The notes: a model not told the origin generated them from the sequence alone. 64,000 nt of DNA from an uncultured Clostridia bacterium (GCA_944368775.1 CALVXB010000009.1:1-64000); one strand, 5' to 3'. Positions 24,051 through 33,440 are shown, counted from the first letter of the stretch. A program made the numbers and translations.

Positions 24051-24091
24051 GAGGAGGCGCCGCCCGCAGGGCAGTGCCTCCTCTCTCTATT
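24051..24091 (+). terminator. hairpin after nspC, weak terminator
   Basis: Stem GAGGAGGC / GCCTCCTC closing an inner GCCC/GGGC loop, followed by TCTCTATTCC. The T content is low, so it may be only partly efficient. The rest of 24001-24165 shows nothing else. Confidence 0.5.
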
Positions 24092-24165
24092 CCAGATCCT
24101 TCTTTTTGACAAAATGTTCAAAAACTACGCCGGCCGCGCGGCAGAAGCGCCGTGCGCGGAACGGG

Positions 24166-24444
24166 TCAATCTTCTGACTCCTTGCTCTCCCGCCGTTCCT
24201 GCGCGCTCTTTTCGCGCTCCTCTTCGCAGCGGATGCGCGCGGTCATGACGGCGCCGAAGGCGAAGTAGACGACCGCGAGCACGGCGTCGACGCCCGCCGC
24301 GATGTACCCGATCAGCGGATGCACCAGAAAAAAAGCGGCGACGGCAAAGAGGGCGATGACGACGAACAGCACGCGCATCCAGCGGCGGTCTCCGTCCAAT
24401 CTCCACTTATAGTATTGGGATAGCTTATCAAACTGCCCTTTCAT
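24166..24444 (-). CDS. small two-helix membrane protein, function unknown
   Basis: I do not recognise this 92-residue protein. It has a charged N-terminus (MKGQFDKLSQYYKWRLDGDRR), two hydrophobic helices (about 24-42 and 46-68: VLFVVIALFAVAAFFLV; YIAAGVDAVLAVVYFAFGAV) and a highly charged tail rich in Glu, Lys and Arg. The ATG is preceded by AAGGGG, and a TATAAT on the minus strand near 24530 with a poor -35 could drive it. The layout resembles small Firmicutes proteins annotated as hypothetical. No clear partner gene; it lies between the polyamine operon and a lipoprotein. Confidence 0.65.
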   Translation of the reverse strand: MKGQFDKLSQYYKWRLDGDRRWMRVLFVVIALFAVAAFFLVHPLIGYIAAGVDAVLAVVYFAFGAVMTARIRCEEEREKSAQERRESKESED

Positions 24445-24632
24445 CCGTTCCCCTTTCGCGACCTTCTACAGCGATCCCACGCGAGGGCATCGCACGAAGC
24501 GATCCCCCGTTTACCCTTTGTACACCTCCATTATAGCGCCAAACTGTATAAAAGTCTGCACAAATATGTAATAAATTTGCAATAAATGCGTCGCCGCGGG
24601 CACTTATGCGACGCTGCCGCGAGCGAAAGGGC

Positions 24633-24660
24633 AAAAAAGAGGGCGAGCAGACGCTCGCCC
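24633..24660 (-). terminator. intrinsic terminator after lipoprotein 1
   Basis: Minus strand: stem GGGCGAGC / GCTCGCCC, loop GTCT, then TC and TTTTTT. It lies 10 bp past the lipoprotein stop codon. Confidence 0.9.
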
Positions 24661-24669
24661 GGCTGTAAC

Positions 24670-26013
24670 TTATTCTATTCCCGGTCCGTCAGGCGAAAGC
24701 GCCGCATCCGGCACGGTCTCCGCAGGCGCCTCCAGCGCCGCCGCATACATCTCCTGCCAGAGCGTATCGAACGCCTCCGCAAACGCTTCGCGGAACTGCT
24801 CGGCCGTCGGCAGGGCGACCGCATCCGTCTCCGCATCGGCGCCGTCCTCCGCCGCATCCCCTGCGGGCTCCTCCGGCACAGCCTCTTCGTCGGGCTGCTC
24901 GGGCAAACCTTCTTCCTCTTCCGGTTCGAGGGGCTCACCGAGGTCGTCCGGCAGCACGACGTCGCCGCCGTACGCCGACAGGCGCTCCATGCCGCGGATG
25001 GTCAGGCGGATCTCGCCCGCATCTTCCTCCTCTTCATACGGGAGGCCGGTCGCAAGGTCATACGAGACGCCCTCGATGACCGCTTCGATATCCGCGCGCA
25101 CGCCCATCCCCGAAAAGAGGCCGTCGCCGTCTACAGCGACGTAAATATCATACGAGCACTGCACGAAGCGGATGGGAAGCGCCTGCGCGAGGAGCGCGAT
25201 ATCGGCGTCTTCCGCGCCGACGCTCTCCGCGATCGTGTTCGCCAATACGAGGCGCATCGTCTCTTCCGAAGCAGACAGACGGAGCTTGACCCCGTCGCTG
25301 AGGTCTGCTTCCAGCGCGATCCCGCAGCTTTCGAGCTGCTCGCGCCAGAGGAAGGACTCTTCCCAACCCATACCGAAAATAAACGAGTCTTCTGCATCGC
25401 CGCCATTGGCGACGGCGACGATATCCGCCATCAGCTGCACGGGGAGGCCGAACAGCGCATCCTCCGCCGCGCCGAACACGAGCTCTTCGAGCGAGCTTTC
25501 GGTGCGGCTGCGCTCCTCTTCTGCCCCGCCGTCGCCCTGGCGGCGCACCGTATCGTCGCGATACACGGACTGCGCGTCGTTGCAGACCATGCTGTCCTCG
25601 AACAGCTGCACCGGGCCGTCCGCATAGACGCCCGCGGGCAGGAAGAGCGAGGACGAACCGGAGCCGGAGCCGCGCATCTGCAGCGCGTCCTCCTCCTCTT
25701 TATCGAGGACGAGGCGGTAGAAGCTGCTTTCTTTCTGCTTCCAATTTGTCTCGCCGCTGCGCAGCGACAGCAGGCGGTCGGTCGCGTATTCGAGGCCGAA
25801 CCTCCATTCGTCGGCATTCACATCCCCGAGGACCTTGTCTCCTTGGATAGAATCGACGACCTGTAAAAATTCAATATCCGTTGTCACGGGGCGGTAGTTG
25901 CCGCTGATCGACCCGTCATTGTTGACAGGCCCGCCGATCAATCCGCAGGCGGACAGACATACGAGCGAACAGGCGAGCGCCGCCGCCGCGGCCAATGCAG
26001 CACCCTTTCTCAT
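24670..26013 (-). CDS. lipoprotein of unknown function (paralogue of 55406-56416)
   Basis: 447 residues with an N-terminal signal (MRKGAALAAA...) and lipobox Leu-Ser-Ala-Cys, Cys23 being the lipidated residue, so it should be anchored to the outer face of the membrane. The mature part begins with DGSISGNY and contains GDVNADEWRFGL, GIALEADLSDGVKLRLS and IYVAVDGDG, all of which recur in the lipoprotein at 55406-56416. The C-terminal third is a Glu/Pro/Ala-rich acidic region (PEEEEGLPEQPDEEA). I recognise no enzyme or binding domain. It has its own consensus promoter and terminator, so it is monocistronic. Confidence 0.85.
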   Translation of the reverse strand: MRKGAALAAAAALACSLVCLSACGLIGGPVNNDGSISGNYRPVTTDIEFLQVVDSIQGDKVLGDVNADEWRFGLEYATDRLLSLRSGETNWKQKESSFYRLVLDKEEEDALQMRGSGSGSSSLFLPAGVYADGPVQLFEDSMVCNDAQSVYRDDTVRRQGDGGAEEERSRTESSLEELVFGAAEDALFGLPVQLMADIVAVANGGDAEDSFIFGMGWEESFLWREQLESCGIALEADLSDGVKLRLSASEETMRLVLANTIAESVGAEDADIALLAQALPIRFVQCSYDIYVAVDGDGLFSGMGVRADIEAVIEGVSYDLATGLPYEEEEDAGEIRLTIRGMERLSAYGGDVVLPDDLGEPLEPEEEEGLPEQPDEEAVPEEPAGDAAEDGADAETDAVALPTAEQFREAFAEAFDTLWQEMYAAALEAPAETVPDAALSPDGPGIE

Positions 26014-26068
26014 AATTTGATCGTACTCCTTCTAAATATCGAACAGTTTGTTGATATGTGTTGGTCTT

Positions 26069-26096
26069 ATTATAACCGACAAACTAAAAATGTCAA
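26069..26096 (-). promoter_or_regulatory. promoter of lipoprotein 1
   Basis: Minus strand: consensus -35 TTGACA (26096-26091), 16-bp spacer, consensus -10 TATAAT (26074-26069). Leader of about 55 nt with AGAAGGAG placed 12 nt from the ATG. Confidence 0.85.
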
Positions 26097-26176
26097 GCCT
26101 TTTACAGTTTTTATCTGTCGAAAGCGGCCAAAACGGCCATATTTTCCCCCTTTACACACAAAAAAATCAAAAACCG

Positions 26177-26214
26177 AAAAAAACAAAACGGCGCAACCGT
26201 TCCGTTTCGCCGTT
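26177..26214 (-). terminator. intrinsic terminator after the 77-residue gene
   Basis: Minus strand: stem AACGGCG / CGCCGTT with a 14-nt loop, then TTGTTTTTTT. It lies 25 bp past the stop. Confidence 0.75.
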
Positions 26215-26238
26215 TCCTCAGAGCATTGGGCAACGCCG

Positions 26239-26472
26239 TCAGGCGTTTTCTTTTTCCCATGCGGCCGCTTTCGCCTTGGAAAGAGACGTCAGCTTTTCCG
26301 TCGGATACGGGGAAGTCTCACCGCCGAAGTTATACAGGAAATAGCTGCCGTTTTCCGCCACGTAGAGCGTCTCTTCATAGCCCGCGGGATCGCCGAACGC
26401 GCCGTGCGAGACCTTTTTCACGACAGTCATTGCTTCGGTGTCATAGACCTTGCCTCTGACCGTTTTTTTCAT
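26239..26472 (-). CDS. small hypothetical protein (77 residues)
   Basis: A soluble protein starting MKKTVRGKVYDTEAM, with VSHGAFGDPAGYEETLYVA, SYFLYNFGG and a C-terminal LTSLSKAKAAAWEKE helix. It resembles short uncharacterised Firmicutes proteins of the same layout; I cannot assign a function. Translation signals are excellent (AGGAGG 8 nt from ATG), and it has a consensus promoter and a terminator of its own, so the gene is almost certainly real and separately expressed. Confidence 0.8.
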   Translation of the reverse strand: MKKTVRGKVYDTEAMTVVKKVSHGAFGDPAGYEETLYVAENGSYFLYNFGGETSPYPTEKLTSLSKAKAAAWEKENA

Positions 26473-26561
26473 GTCTTTGACCTCCTGATCGATTTCATCT
26501 GTGCATCGATGTTTTCTGCTTTTGCCCTACAACGAAAGTGCAACATCTTTACATCCCGTAT

Positions 26562-26590
26562 ATTATAGCATATGCGCCCGCATTTTGCAA
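26562..26590 (-). promoter_or_regulatory. promoter of the 77-residue gene
   Basis: Minus strand: -35 TTGCAA (26590-26585), 17-bp spacer, -10 TATAAT with TGC extension (26567-26562). Leader of about 80 nt. Between this promoter and the enzyme gene at 26722 only AT-rich sequence is seen. Confidence 0.75.
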
Positions 26591-26721
26591 GCGGACGCAA
26601 ATACTTTTCAACATATCTCGCAATGCGAAAATAATCAACGAAGAACGAAATTTTTATTCAATAACGAGACTTTTTTATCAATTTTGCCCCGCCCTTCGGC
26701 AAAGAACGGGCGGCAACGCCC

Positions 26722-27942
26722 TCACTTTGCGATCTTTGCGAGGATCTTTTCGAGTGCGTAGCGGCAGTGCTCGTAGGTGAGCCCGCCCTGAAAGTAGGCG
26801 ATGTACGGCTCGCGCACGGGCGCATCGGCGGACAGCTCGATGGACGCGCCGGGGACGAAACAGCCCGCCGCCATGATGACCTGATCTTCGTAGCCGGGCA
26901 TATCCCACGGCTCGAGTGTGACGAAGCTGTCGACGGGCGACGCTTCCTGCACCGCCTGGATGAAGCCGACCAGCTCCTCCTTGGTGCGGAAGCGGATGGC
27001 GCGCGTGATGTCGTACGGGCGAGCGTTGACAGAGGGCGAAGTCACATACCCCATCGACTGCAGGCATGCGCCGATCAGCAGCGCGCCCTTGAGTGCCTGG
27101 CACACGACGTGCGGCGCAAAAAAGAGGCCCTGGTAAAAATATTGGTAGCCGAAGGCGTACGAGCCGACCTCCGCGCCGATGGAGGGCGCGGTGAGGCGGC
27201 AGGCGATCTTGTCGACGTACTCCCGCTTGCCGACGATGTACCCGCCCGTCGGCGCGAGGCCGCCGCCGGGGTTTTTGATGAGCGAGCCGACGGCGATATC
27301 CGCGCCGTTCTGCGTCGGCTCGGTGTCCTCGACAAATTCTCCATAACAGTTGTCGACGAAGATGCAGCCGGCAAAGCCGCAGCGGCGCACGAAGGCGCAC
27401 GCTTCCGCGATCTGCGCCTCGCTGAGCGCGTCGCGCCAGGCGTACCCGCGCGAACGCTGGATAAAGACGACCTTGACGGACGCATCGCGCAGCCCCTCCT
27501 CGATGGCGGCAAAGTCGAAGCCGCCCTCCTTGAGCTCGCACTTGCGGAAGGAGATGCCGTAGTCGGCGAGCGAACCGTTTCCTTCCCCTGCGATCACGTC
27601 GTGCAGCGTGTCGTACGGCGCGCCCGCGATGGAAAAGAGCGTATCGCCCGTGCGCAGCAGGCCGAACAGCCCGACTGTCAGTGCGTGCGTGCCCGAGAGG
27701 ATGTTGGGCGAAACGATGCCCGCCTCCGCGCCGAACACCTCGGCAAAGAGGGCGCCGAGCGTATCCCGCCCCTCGTCGCCGTAACCGTAGCCGCAGGTGG
27801 GGGCAAAGTGGCGCGTCGCGATGCGCAGCTTGGCAAAGGCGTCAAGCACCTTGCTCTGGTTATGGTAAGCCGTCTGCTCCAGCGCGCGGAATTGCGGCGC
27901 AAGATCTCTCTCACATTGTTGGATGCGTTCTGCAATGGTCAT
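26722..27942 (-). CDS. ynbB: methionine gamma-lyase-like / aluminium resistance family PLP enzyme
   Basis: 406-residue PLP-dependent protein of the Met_gamma_lyase family (PF06838, Bacillus YnbB, once named aluminium resistance protein). Features: GYGYGDEGRDTLGALFAEVF near residue 50, NILSGTHALT, FIQRSRGYAWR, FVDNCYGEFVE and the Schiff-base lysine in GSLIKNPGGGLAPTGGY. Biochemical role is unsettled. Its start overlaps the miaA stop by 4 bp; miaA-ynbB is a common Firmicutes pair (often with hfq, which is absent here). Last gene of the miaB-mutS-mutL-miaA unit. Confidence 0.9.
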   Translation of the reverse strand: MTIAERIQQCERDLAPQFRALEQTAYHNQSKVLDAFAKLRIATRHFAPTCGYGYGDEGRDTLGALFAEVFGAEAGIVSPNILSGTHALTVGLFGLLRTGDTLFSIAGAPYDTLHDVIAGEGNGSLADYGISFRKCELKEGGFDFAAIEEGLRDASVKVVFIQRSRGYAWRDALSEAQIAEACAFVRRCGFAGCIFVDNCYGEFVEDTEPTQNGADIAVGSLIKNPGGGLAPTGGYIVGKREYVDKIACRLTAPSIGAEVGSYAFGYQYFYQGLFFAPHVVCQALKGALLIGACLQSMGYVTSPSVNARPYDITRAIRFRTKEELVGFIQAVQEASPVDSFVTLEPWDMPGYEDQVIMAAGCFVPGASIELSADAPVREPYIAYFQGGLTYEHCRYALEKILAKIAK

Positions 27943-28847
27943 GATAAAAATAACTCCGTTACCCTGTCCGCGTTGCCGGCGTCGCTCGCGTCGAGCGGGC
28001 GCATCGCGGGGAATTTTTTGAAATAAGTGATCTGCCGTTTGGCGTAACGGCGGGTGTTTTGCTTGATTATGTCTGACATAGTACTATGCAAACAGGCGTT
28101 TTTCAAAAATTCGAGCACTTCTTTGTACCCGATGCCCTGCATGCTCTGCGCCGTTTCGGGCACGCCCGCCGCAAGCAGGGAACGCACTTCCTCAACCAGC
28201 CCCCGCGCGAGCATCTCGTCGACGCGCCGCTCGATGCGGCGGTACAACGCGGCGCGCGGGTAGTCGAAACAGACAGCGAGGTACGGAAAGCGCGGCGTCA
28301 TGCCGTCGCGCTGCTCGGATTTTTTGCGGCCGGTCAGCTCGAAGATCTCGAGCGCGCGGATGACCCGCTTGACGTCGTTGGGGTGCAGCACTGCCGCACT
28401 CTCCGGGTCGATGGCCGCAAGGCGGGCAAACAGCGCCTCATTCCCCTCCTCCGCGGCGAGCTTTTCGTACCGCGCGCGCAGGGCGGGGTCGGCGCCCGCG
28501 CCGCCGTTCGAGCGAGAAAAGAGCAGCGACTGCATATAAAACCCGGTGCCGCCGCACACGACGGGCACCTTGCCGCGCGCGAGGATGTGCTCGCAGATCG
28601 GCAGCGCCATGCGCTCGTAGTCGCTGACAGAAAAGGGCTCGGCGGGCGATACGACATCGATCATATGGTGCGGAACGCCCCGCTTTTCTTCCTCCGTCGG
28701 CTTGGCGGTGCCGATGTCCATACCGCGGTAGACGAGCATACAGTCTGCGGAGACCACTTCTCCGTTGAGCCGCTTCGCCATCTCGACGGCAAAAGCCGTT
28801 TTTCCGGTCGCCGTCGCGCCGCCGATGACAAGTATCTTATTTTTCAA
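27939..28847 (-). CDS. miaA: tRNA dimethylallyltransferase
   Basis: Adds a dimethylallyl group to A37 of tRNAs reading U-starting codons; MiaB, encoded upstream, then methylthiolates it. 302 residues with P-loop GGATATGKTAFA, SADCMLVYRGMDIGTAKP, CGGTGFYMQSLL and the C-terminal RRYAKRQITYF. Dispersed repeat 4 is inside the coding region and gives the residues LHSTMSDI just before IKQNTRRYAKRQ. Compared from memory with Bacillus MiaA the segment has the same length, so the repeat replaces rather than interrupts the helix. The gene ends overlapping ynbB. Confidence 0.96.
   Translation of the reverse strand: MKNKILVIGGATATGKTAFAVEMAKRLNGEVVSADCMLVYRGMDIGTAKPTEEEKRGVPHHMIDVVSPAEPFSVSDYERMALPICEHILARGKVPVVCGGTGFYMQSLLFSRSNGGAGADPALRARYEKLAAEEGNEALFARLAAIDPESAAVLHPNDVKRVIRALEIFELTGRKKSEQRDGMTPRFPYLAVCFDYPRAALYRRIERRVDEMLARGLVEEVRSLLAAGVPETAQSMQGIGYKEVLEFLKNACLHSTMSDIIKQNTRRYAKRQITYFKKFPAMRPLDASDAGNADRVTELFLS
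28068..28092 (+). repeat. dispersed palindromic repeat, copy 4 (inside miaA)
   Basis: The best match to consensus: TATGTCTGA, CATAGTACTATG, CAAA. TATGTC and GACATA also form an inverted repeat around one base. Read in the miaA frame on the minus strand it encodes LHSTMSDI. Confidence 0.9.
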
Positions 28848-28849
28848 AA

Positions 28850-30844
28850 TCAGACGATCCTCTTGAACATTTTTTCAACTTCCGTCTTGGTCAGGCGGAC
28901 GCAGACGGGACGGCCGTGCGGACATTTGAGCCCCATGTCGCCGTGCAGCATCGCAAACAATTTCTCTTTTTCCGAGTCGGTCAGCAGCATGCCGCCCTTG
29001 ACCGCGTGCTTGCAGGCGGTCATGGCGATCTTGTCGCGCAGCAGGTCGGAGAGGCGAATGCCGCGCAGCGAGCCGACCTCCGCGAACAGGTCGGCAAAAA
29101 AGGTGCCGAGGTCGATGTCGCGCAGGTCGAGCGGCACGGTCGAGATCTTGAAGCTGCACGCGCCGAATTCCTCGATGTCAAAGCCGATCGCCTCGACTTC
29201 GGAGAGGTGCTCGGACAGGAAGGCGTGCTCCTCCGCGTTGGCCGTCAAAATGTAGGGAACGAGCATGGGTTGGCGCATCACTTGGCGCGCGTCCATCTCC
29301 GCCTTCAGTCGGTCGAAGAGCAGCCGCTCGTGCGCCGCATGCTGGTCGATGATGTACACATCGTCGCCCTCCTCATACAGGAGGTAGGTGTTGAACAGCG
29401 CGCCGCGAAAGACGGCGTTGTCGAGGATCCACTTCTGCTGCCTGGCCTTGCGCTCGCGCTCCTCCAAAAAGCGCTTGTTTTCGGCAAAGACATCCTCTGC
29501 CGGCAGCGGGAGCGGCACATCGGCCGCCGCGCGCACAGCCACGCTCCCGCTGTCATGAAAGACGAGCGGCGCGCCGCCGCGCATCTGCGAGGGCTTGGCG
29601 AAGTTGAACAATTCATCGTAGTTTTTGCGATCTATGTCACGCGTAGTACTATGCAAATCACCGCTTTTCTCATTTTCGACAGGGTTTTGCGGAGCATCTT
29701 CATCATTTTTCGCCCCATCGCCCGCTGCGCGCGGCGAAAGGGCTTCTTGCCCCGCCGCGGCGGAAGAGAGCGGGGCGGCGGGCGCTTCTTCACCCTGCAA
29801 AGGCGCTGCGACGCCCGCAGGCATCCCCTTTGCGCCGACGACAAAGTCGAGCGCGGCCGCGCTGCCGTCGAGCACGGCGGAGACGATGGAGTAGATGCAG
29901 CCGTAGATGATTTGATTGTTTTCAAAGCGCACGTCCGCCTTGTTGGGGTGCACGTTGACGTCGACGATCTCGGGCGGGACGTCGATAAAGAGAACATAGA
30001 AGGGATACTGCCGCTTCATCAGGTAGCTCGCGTAGGCGTTGGAGATGGCCGAACTCACCGTGTTGTTGACGATGTAGCGGCCGTTGACGAATACGCTCTG
30101 GTAGGTGCGGTTGGCCTTGGTGAAGGAGGGCTTGCCCAAATAGCCGCGCAGGCGGATGCCGTGCTTTTCCGCGTCGATATGGCAGCACTGCGCGAGGACG
30201 CCCGCCCCGTACACGGCGGCGACAGCCTCCTCGAGCCCGCCGCCGAAGGACTGCATCGAGAGCTTGCCGTCCACGATGTAGCGGAAGGCGACCTCCGGGT
30301 TGCCGAGGATGAAGCGTGTGACGAAGTTGGAGATCTCCCCCTCCTCGCCGCGGTCGGTGCGCATGAATTTTTCGCGCACGGGCGTGTTGTAAAAGAGATT
30401 TTCCGCCTCGATCTCGGTGCCGCCGCCCAGCGCGCAGGGCGAAACCTCGCCGAGCTTGCCGCCCTCGCAGCGCAGCTCGAACGCCTCCTCCGCGCCCTTT
30501 GCGCGCGAGCGCAGCGTGACGCGCGCGACAGACGCGATGCTCGCCAGCGCCTCGCCGCGGAAGCCGAGCGTTTGGATATGGTCGAGGTCCTCCGCCCGCG
30601 CGATCTTGCTGGTCGCGTGCGGCAAAAAGGCCGCGCGCAGCTCGCCGCGCTCGATGCCCTCGCCGTCGTCCGTCACGCAGATGCGGTCTTTGCCACCCCG
30701 CTCGATCTCGACCGCGATGTTTTTCGCGCCCGCATCCAGGCTGTTTTCGATAAATTCTTTGACCACCGAATACGGCCTGTCCACCACCTCGCCCGCGGCG
30801 ATGCGGTTGAAGACGCTGCTGTCTAAAATGTTGATCTTAGCCAT
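28850..30844 (-). CDS. mutL: DNA mismatch repair protein MutL
   Basis: GHKL ATPase and match-maker for MutS, 664 residues. N-terminal ATPase motifs: ENSLDAGAKNI, DDGEGI, GFRGEALASI. A variable linker (about 330-440) follows and contains dispersed repeat 5 (residues LHSTTRDID). The C-terminal dimerisation/endonuclease domain has DQHAAHERLLFD near residue 500, ACKHAVKGG and CPHGRP, the layout of nicking MutL proteins in bacteria without MutH. The usual final Glu of the DQHA-x2-E-x4-E motif is Asp here. Two bases separate it from miaA and six from mutS. Confidence 0.96.
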   Translation of the reverse strand: MAKINILDSSVFNRIAAGEVVDRPYSVVKEFIENSLDAGAKNIAVEIERGGKDRICVTDDGEGIERGELRAAFLPHATSKIARAEDLDHIQTLGFRGEALASIASVARVTLRSRAKGAEEAFELRCEGGKLGEVSPCALGGGTEIEAENLFYNTPVREKFMRTDRGEEGEISNFVTRFILGNPEVAFRYIVDGKLSMQSFGGGLEEAVAAVYGAGVLAQCCHIDAEKHGIRLRGYLGKPSFTKANRTYQSVFVNGRYIVNNTVSSAISNAYASYLMKRQYPFYVLFIDVPPEIVDVNVHPNKADVRFENNQIIYGCIYSIVSAVLDGSAAALDFVVGAKGMPAGVAAPLQGEEAPAAPLSSAAAGQEALSPRAAGDGAKNDEDAPQNPVENEKSGDLHSTTRDIDRKNYDELFNFAKPSQMRGGAPLVFHDSGSVAVRAAADVPLPLPAEDVFAENKRFLEERERKARQQKWILDNAVFRGALFNTYLLYEEGDDVYIIDQHAAHERLLFDRLKAEMDARQVMRQPMLVPYILTANAEEHAFLSEHLSEVEAIGFDIEEFGACSFKISTVPLDLRDIDLGTFFADLFAEVGSLRGIRLSDLLRDKIAMTACKHAVKGGMLLTDSEKEKLFAMLHGDMGLKCPHGRPVCVRLTKTEVEKMFKRIV
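29633..29657 (+). repeat. dispersed palindromic repeat, copy 5 (inside mutL)
   Basis: TATGTCACG then CGTAGTACTATG (one change from the core) and CAAA, in the mutL linker. The gene frame reads LHSTTRDI, the same frame as the miaA copy. Confidence 0.88.
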
Positions 30845-30850
30845 CGTTCG

Positions 30851-33430
30851 TTATTCCTTAGAACGCACCTTCTCCGCGAGGTCGGAGAGGATGTTGAACG
30901 CCTGCATGGGCGTCAGGTTGTTCATATCGATCTCGGCGAGGATGCGCTCTGCCTCGCTGCGTTTGGGCGCAGGCTCCTCCGCCGCGACATCGCGCGCAGC
31001 GCCGCGCGCGATGTCGTTTTTTTCTAACTTGCGCAAGATCTCCTTGGCGCGGGAGGTGACTGCGGGCGGGATGCCCGCCAGGCGCGCCACCTCGATGCCG
31101 AAGCTCTTGTTCGCGCCGCCGCGCACGATCTTGCGGAGGAAGAGGATGCCCTCCCCCGTCTCGCGCACCGTTACTTTATAATTTTTGACCCCCTCGATCT
31201 TGCCCTCGAGCTCGGTCAGCTCGTGGTAGTGCGTCGCGAACAACGTCTTGGCGCGGATGTGCTCGGTCAAGTACTCGAGCACCGCCCAGGCGATGCTCAG
31301 CCCGTCGAAGGTGCTCGTTCCCCTGCCCACCTCGTCGAGGATGAGCAGCGAGTTTGGCGTCGCGCTGCGGATGATGGAGGCGACCTCCGTCATCTCCACC
31401 ATAAAGGTGCTCTGGTCGAGGATGAGGTTGTCACTCGCGCCGACGCGGGTAAAGATGCGGTCGACGACGGGGATGCGCGCCGACTTTGCGGGGACGAAGC
31501 AGCCGATGTGCGCCATCAGCACGATGAGCGCGTTCTGCCGCATATATGTGCTCTTGCCCGCCATGTTGGGCCCGGTGATGACCATCGTGCGCGTCTCGCC
31601 GTCGAGCATGGTGTCGTTTGGCACGAAGCGCTCTTTTGTGAGCGCTTCCACCACCGGATGCCTGCCCTCGGCGATGCGCAGCGCGCCGCCCTCCTCTGCT
31701 ATCTGCGGGCGGCAATAGCCGCGCTCCTTTGCGAGCGAGGCGAAGGAGACGAGGCAGTCGAGCATGGCGATCGCGCCCGAAAGGCGCTTGAGTGCGCCAA
31801 GCTGCACCATCAGCTCGTTTTTGATGCGCTCGAACAGCTCGAGCTCGAGCCGCAGGCTCCTTTCGGTGCTGTTGAGGATGCGGTCCTCCGCCTGCTTGAG
31901 CTCGTCGGTGATATACCGCTCCGCATTGGCGAGCGTCTGCCGCCGCTTGTACTCGTACGGCACTTTGTCTTTGAAGGAGTTGGTCACCTCGATGGAGTAA
32001 CCAAAGACGCGGTTGTACTTGATACGCAGGTTTTTGATGCCCGTCTTTTCGCGCTCGCGCGCCTCGATCTCCGCGATGACGCGCGCGCCGTTGTCGCGAA
32101 TGTCGCGCAGCTCGTCCAGCTCGCGGTCGTACCCTTGGCGGATAAATCCGCCCTCTTTGACGGCGACGGGAGGATTTTCTACAAAGGCGCGCTGCAAGAG
32201 GTCTGTCAACGCCGAAAAGTCGCCGAGCGCCGCGGCGATGGAGGAAACGATGCGCGAATGAAAGCCGGAGAGCTGAAATTTGAGGTTGGGGATGAGCGCG
32301 AGCGACGCGCCGAGGCTCTCGCAGTCGCGCGGGTTCAAATTGTTATTGGAGATCTTGCCCGCGATGCGCTCGATGTCGCGGATGCCCCGCAGCGTTTCGG
32401 CGATGCCGCTGCGGATGACGGTCGCGTTGTACAGCTCTTCTACGCCGTCCAATCGCGCCTCGATGCCCTCCTTGCTGCGCAGCGGGTCGAGGATGAGCCT
32501 GTGCATGCGCCGCGCGCCCATCGCCGTACCCGTCTTGTCAAGCAGCCACAGCAGCGAGCCGCGCTTTTTTCCGTCGCCGAGGGTGCGCACCAGCTCGAGG
32601 TCGGATACGGCGGCAGGGTCGAGCATCATCGTCTCCCCATCGCGGACGAGGCGGATGCCGTCGATGATGCGCAGGGCGTGCTTCTGCGTCTCGCGCAGAT
32701 ATTCGATGAGCGCGCCCGCCGCGCAGACGGCCGCCGGCGCCCCGGCCAAGCCGAAAGGCTCGAGCGTCTTGCAGCCGAGCTGTTCCAAAAGGTCCTTTTC
32801 TGCATGCCGCTGCGAAAACGCCCACGGCACATAGCAGGAGAAAGCGGGCAGCGAACGCAACGCGGCCTTCCCCTTCGTTCCCAACAGATAGCCGTCGTTG
32901 CAGATAACTTCGGCGGGGGCGAGCTTGACGAGCTCTTCGAGGCTCTCATCCAAGGCGTTTTCGCCCGCAAAGACGCGCGCGCTGAATTCGCCCGTCGTGA
33001 TATCCGCCCAGGCGAGCGCCCGCCGCGACCCCTCGCAGAAGGCGCAGGCGATGTAGTTATTTTTCTTTTCGTCGAGCAGCGCGTCCTCGATGAGCGTGCC
33101 CGCCGAAACGACGCGGATGACGTCGCGCTCGACCATCCCCTTGCCGGGCGTCGGCTCGGTGAGCTGCTCGCAGATGGCGACCTTTTTGCCGAGGGCGACG
33201 AGGCGGGCGATGTAGGTATCCGCCGCGTGGTACGGCACGCCGCACATGGGTGCGCGCTCTTCTAAGCCGCAGTCGCGGCCGGTCAGCGTCAGGTCGAGAA
33301 GCTGCGACACCTCCTTCGCGTCCTCGAAAAACATCTCGTAAAAGTCGCCGAGCCGATAGAAGATGATGCAATCTTTGTATTTTTCTTTGACTTCGAGATA
33401 GTGCCGCATCATCGGCGAAAGTCCGCTCAT
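30851..33430 (-). CDS. mutS: DNA mismatch repair protein MutS
   Basis: Mismatch sensor, 859 residues. Domain I has the mismatch-binding GDFYEMFFEDA motif near residue 37. The C-terminal ABC-type ATPase has Walker A GPNMAGKSTYMRQ, the signature STFMVEM and Walker B LLILDEVGRGTSTFDG; a helix-turn-helix and a short C-terminal tail follow. Start at 33430 has AAGGAGG; the frame is open further upstream without a ribosome site. Ten bases separate it from miaB, so miaB-mutS-mutL-miaA-ynbB is one operon. Confidence 0.97.
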   Translation of the reverse strand: MSGLSPMMRHYLEVKEKYKDCIIFYRLGDFYEMFFEDAKEVSQLLDLTLTGRDCGLEERAPMCGVPYHAADTYIARLVALGKKVAICEQLTEPTPGKGMVERDVIRVVSAGTLIEDALLDEKKNNYIACAFCEGSRRALAWADITTGEFSARVFAGENALDESLEELVKLAPAEVICNDGYLLGTKGKAALRSLPAFSCYVPWAFSQRHAEKDLLEQLGCKTLEPFGLAGAPAAVCAAGALIEYLRETQKHALRIIDGIRLVRDGETMMLDPAAVSDLELVRTLGDGKKRGSLLWLLDKTGTAMGARRMHRLILDPLRSKEGIEARLDGVEELYNATVIRSGIAETLRGIRDIERIAGKISNNNLNPRDCESLGASLALIPNLKFQLSGFHSRIVSSIAAALGDFSALTDLLQRAFVENPPVAVKEGGFIRQGYDRELDELRDIRDNGARVIAEIEAREREKTGIKNLRIKYNRVFGYSIEVTNSFKDKVPYEYKRRQTLANAERYITDELKQAEDRILNSTERSLRLELELFERIKNELMVQLGALKRLSGAIAMLDCLVSFASLAKERGYCRPQIAEEGGALRIAEGRHPVVEALTKERFVPNDTMLDGETRTMVITGPNMAGKSTYMRQNALIVLMAHIGCFVPAKSARIPVVDRIFTRVGASDNLILDQSTFMVEMTEVASIIRSATPNSLLILDEVGRGTSTFDGLSIAWAVLEYLTEHIRAKTLFATHYHELTELEGKIEGVKNYKVTVRETGEGILFLRKIVRGGANKSFGIEVARLAGIPPAVTSRAKEILRKLEKNDIARGAARDVAAEEPAPKRSEAERILAEIDMNNLTPMQAFNILSDLAEKVRSKE

Positions 33431-33440
33431 ATCCCCCTCC

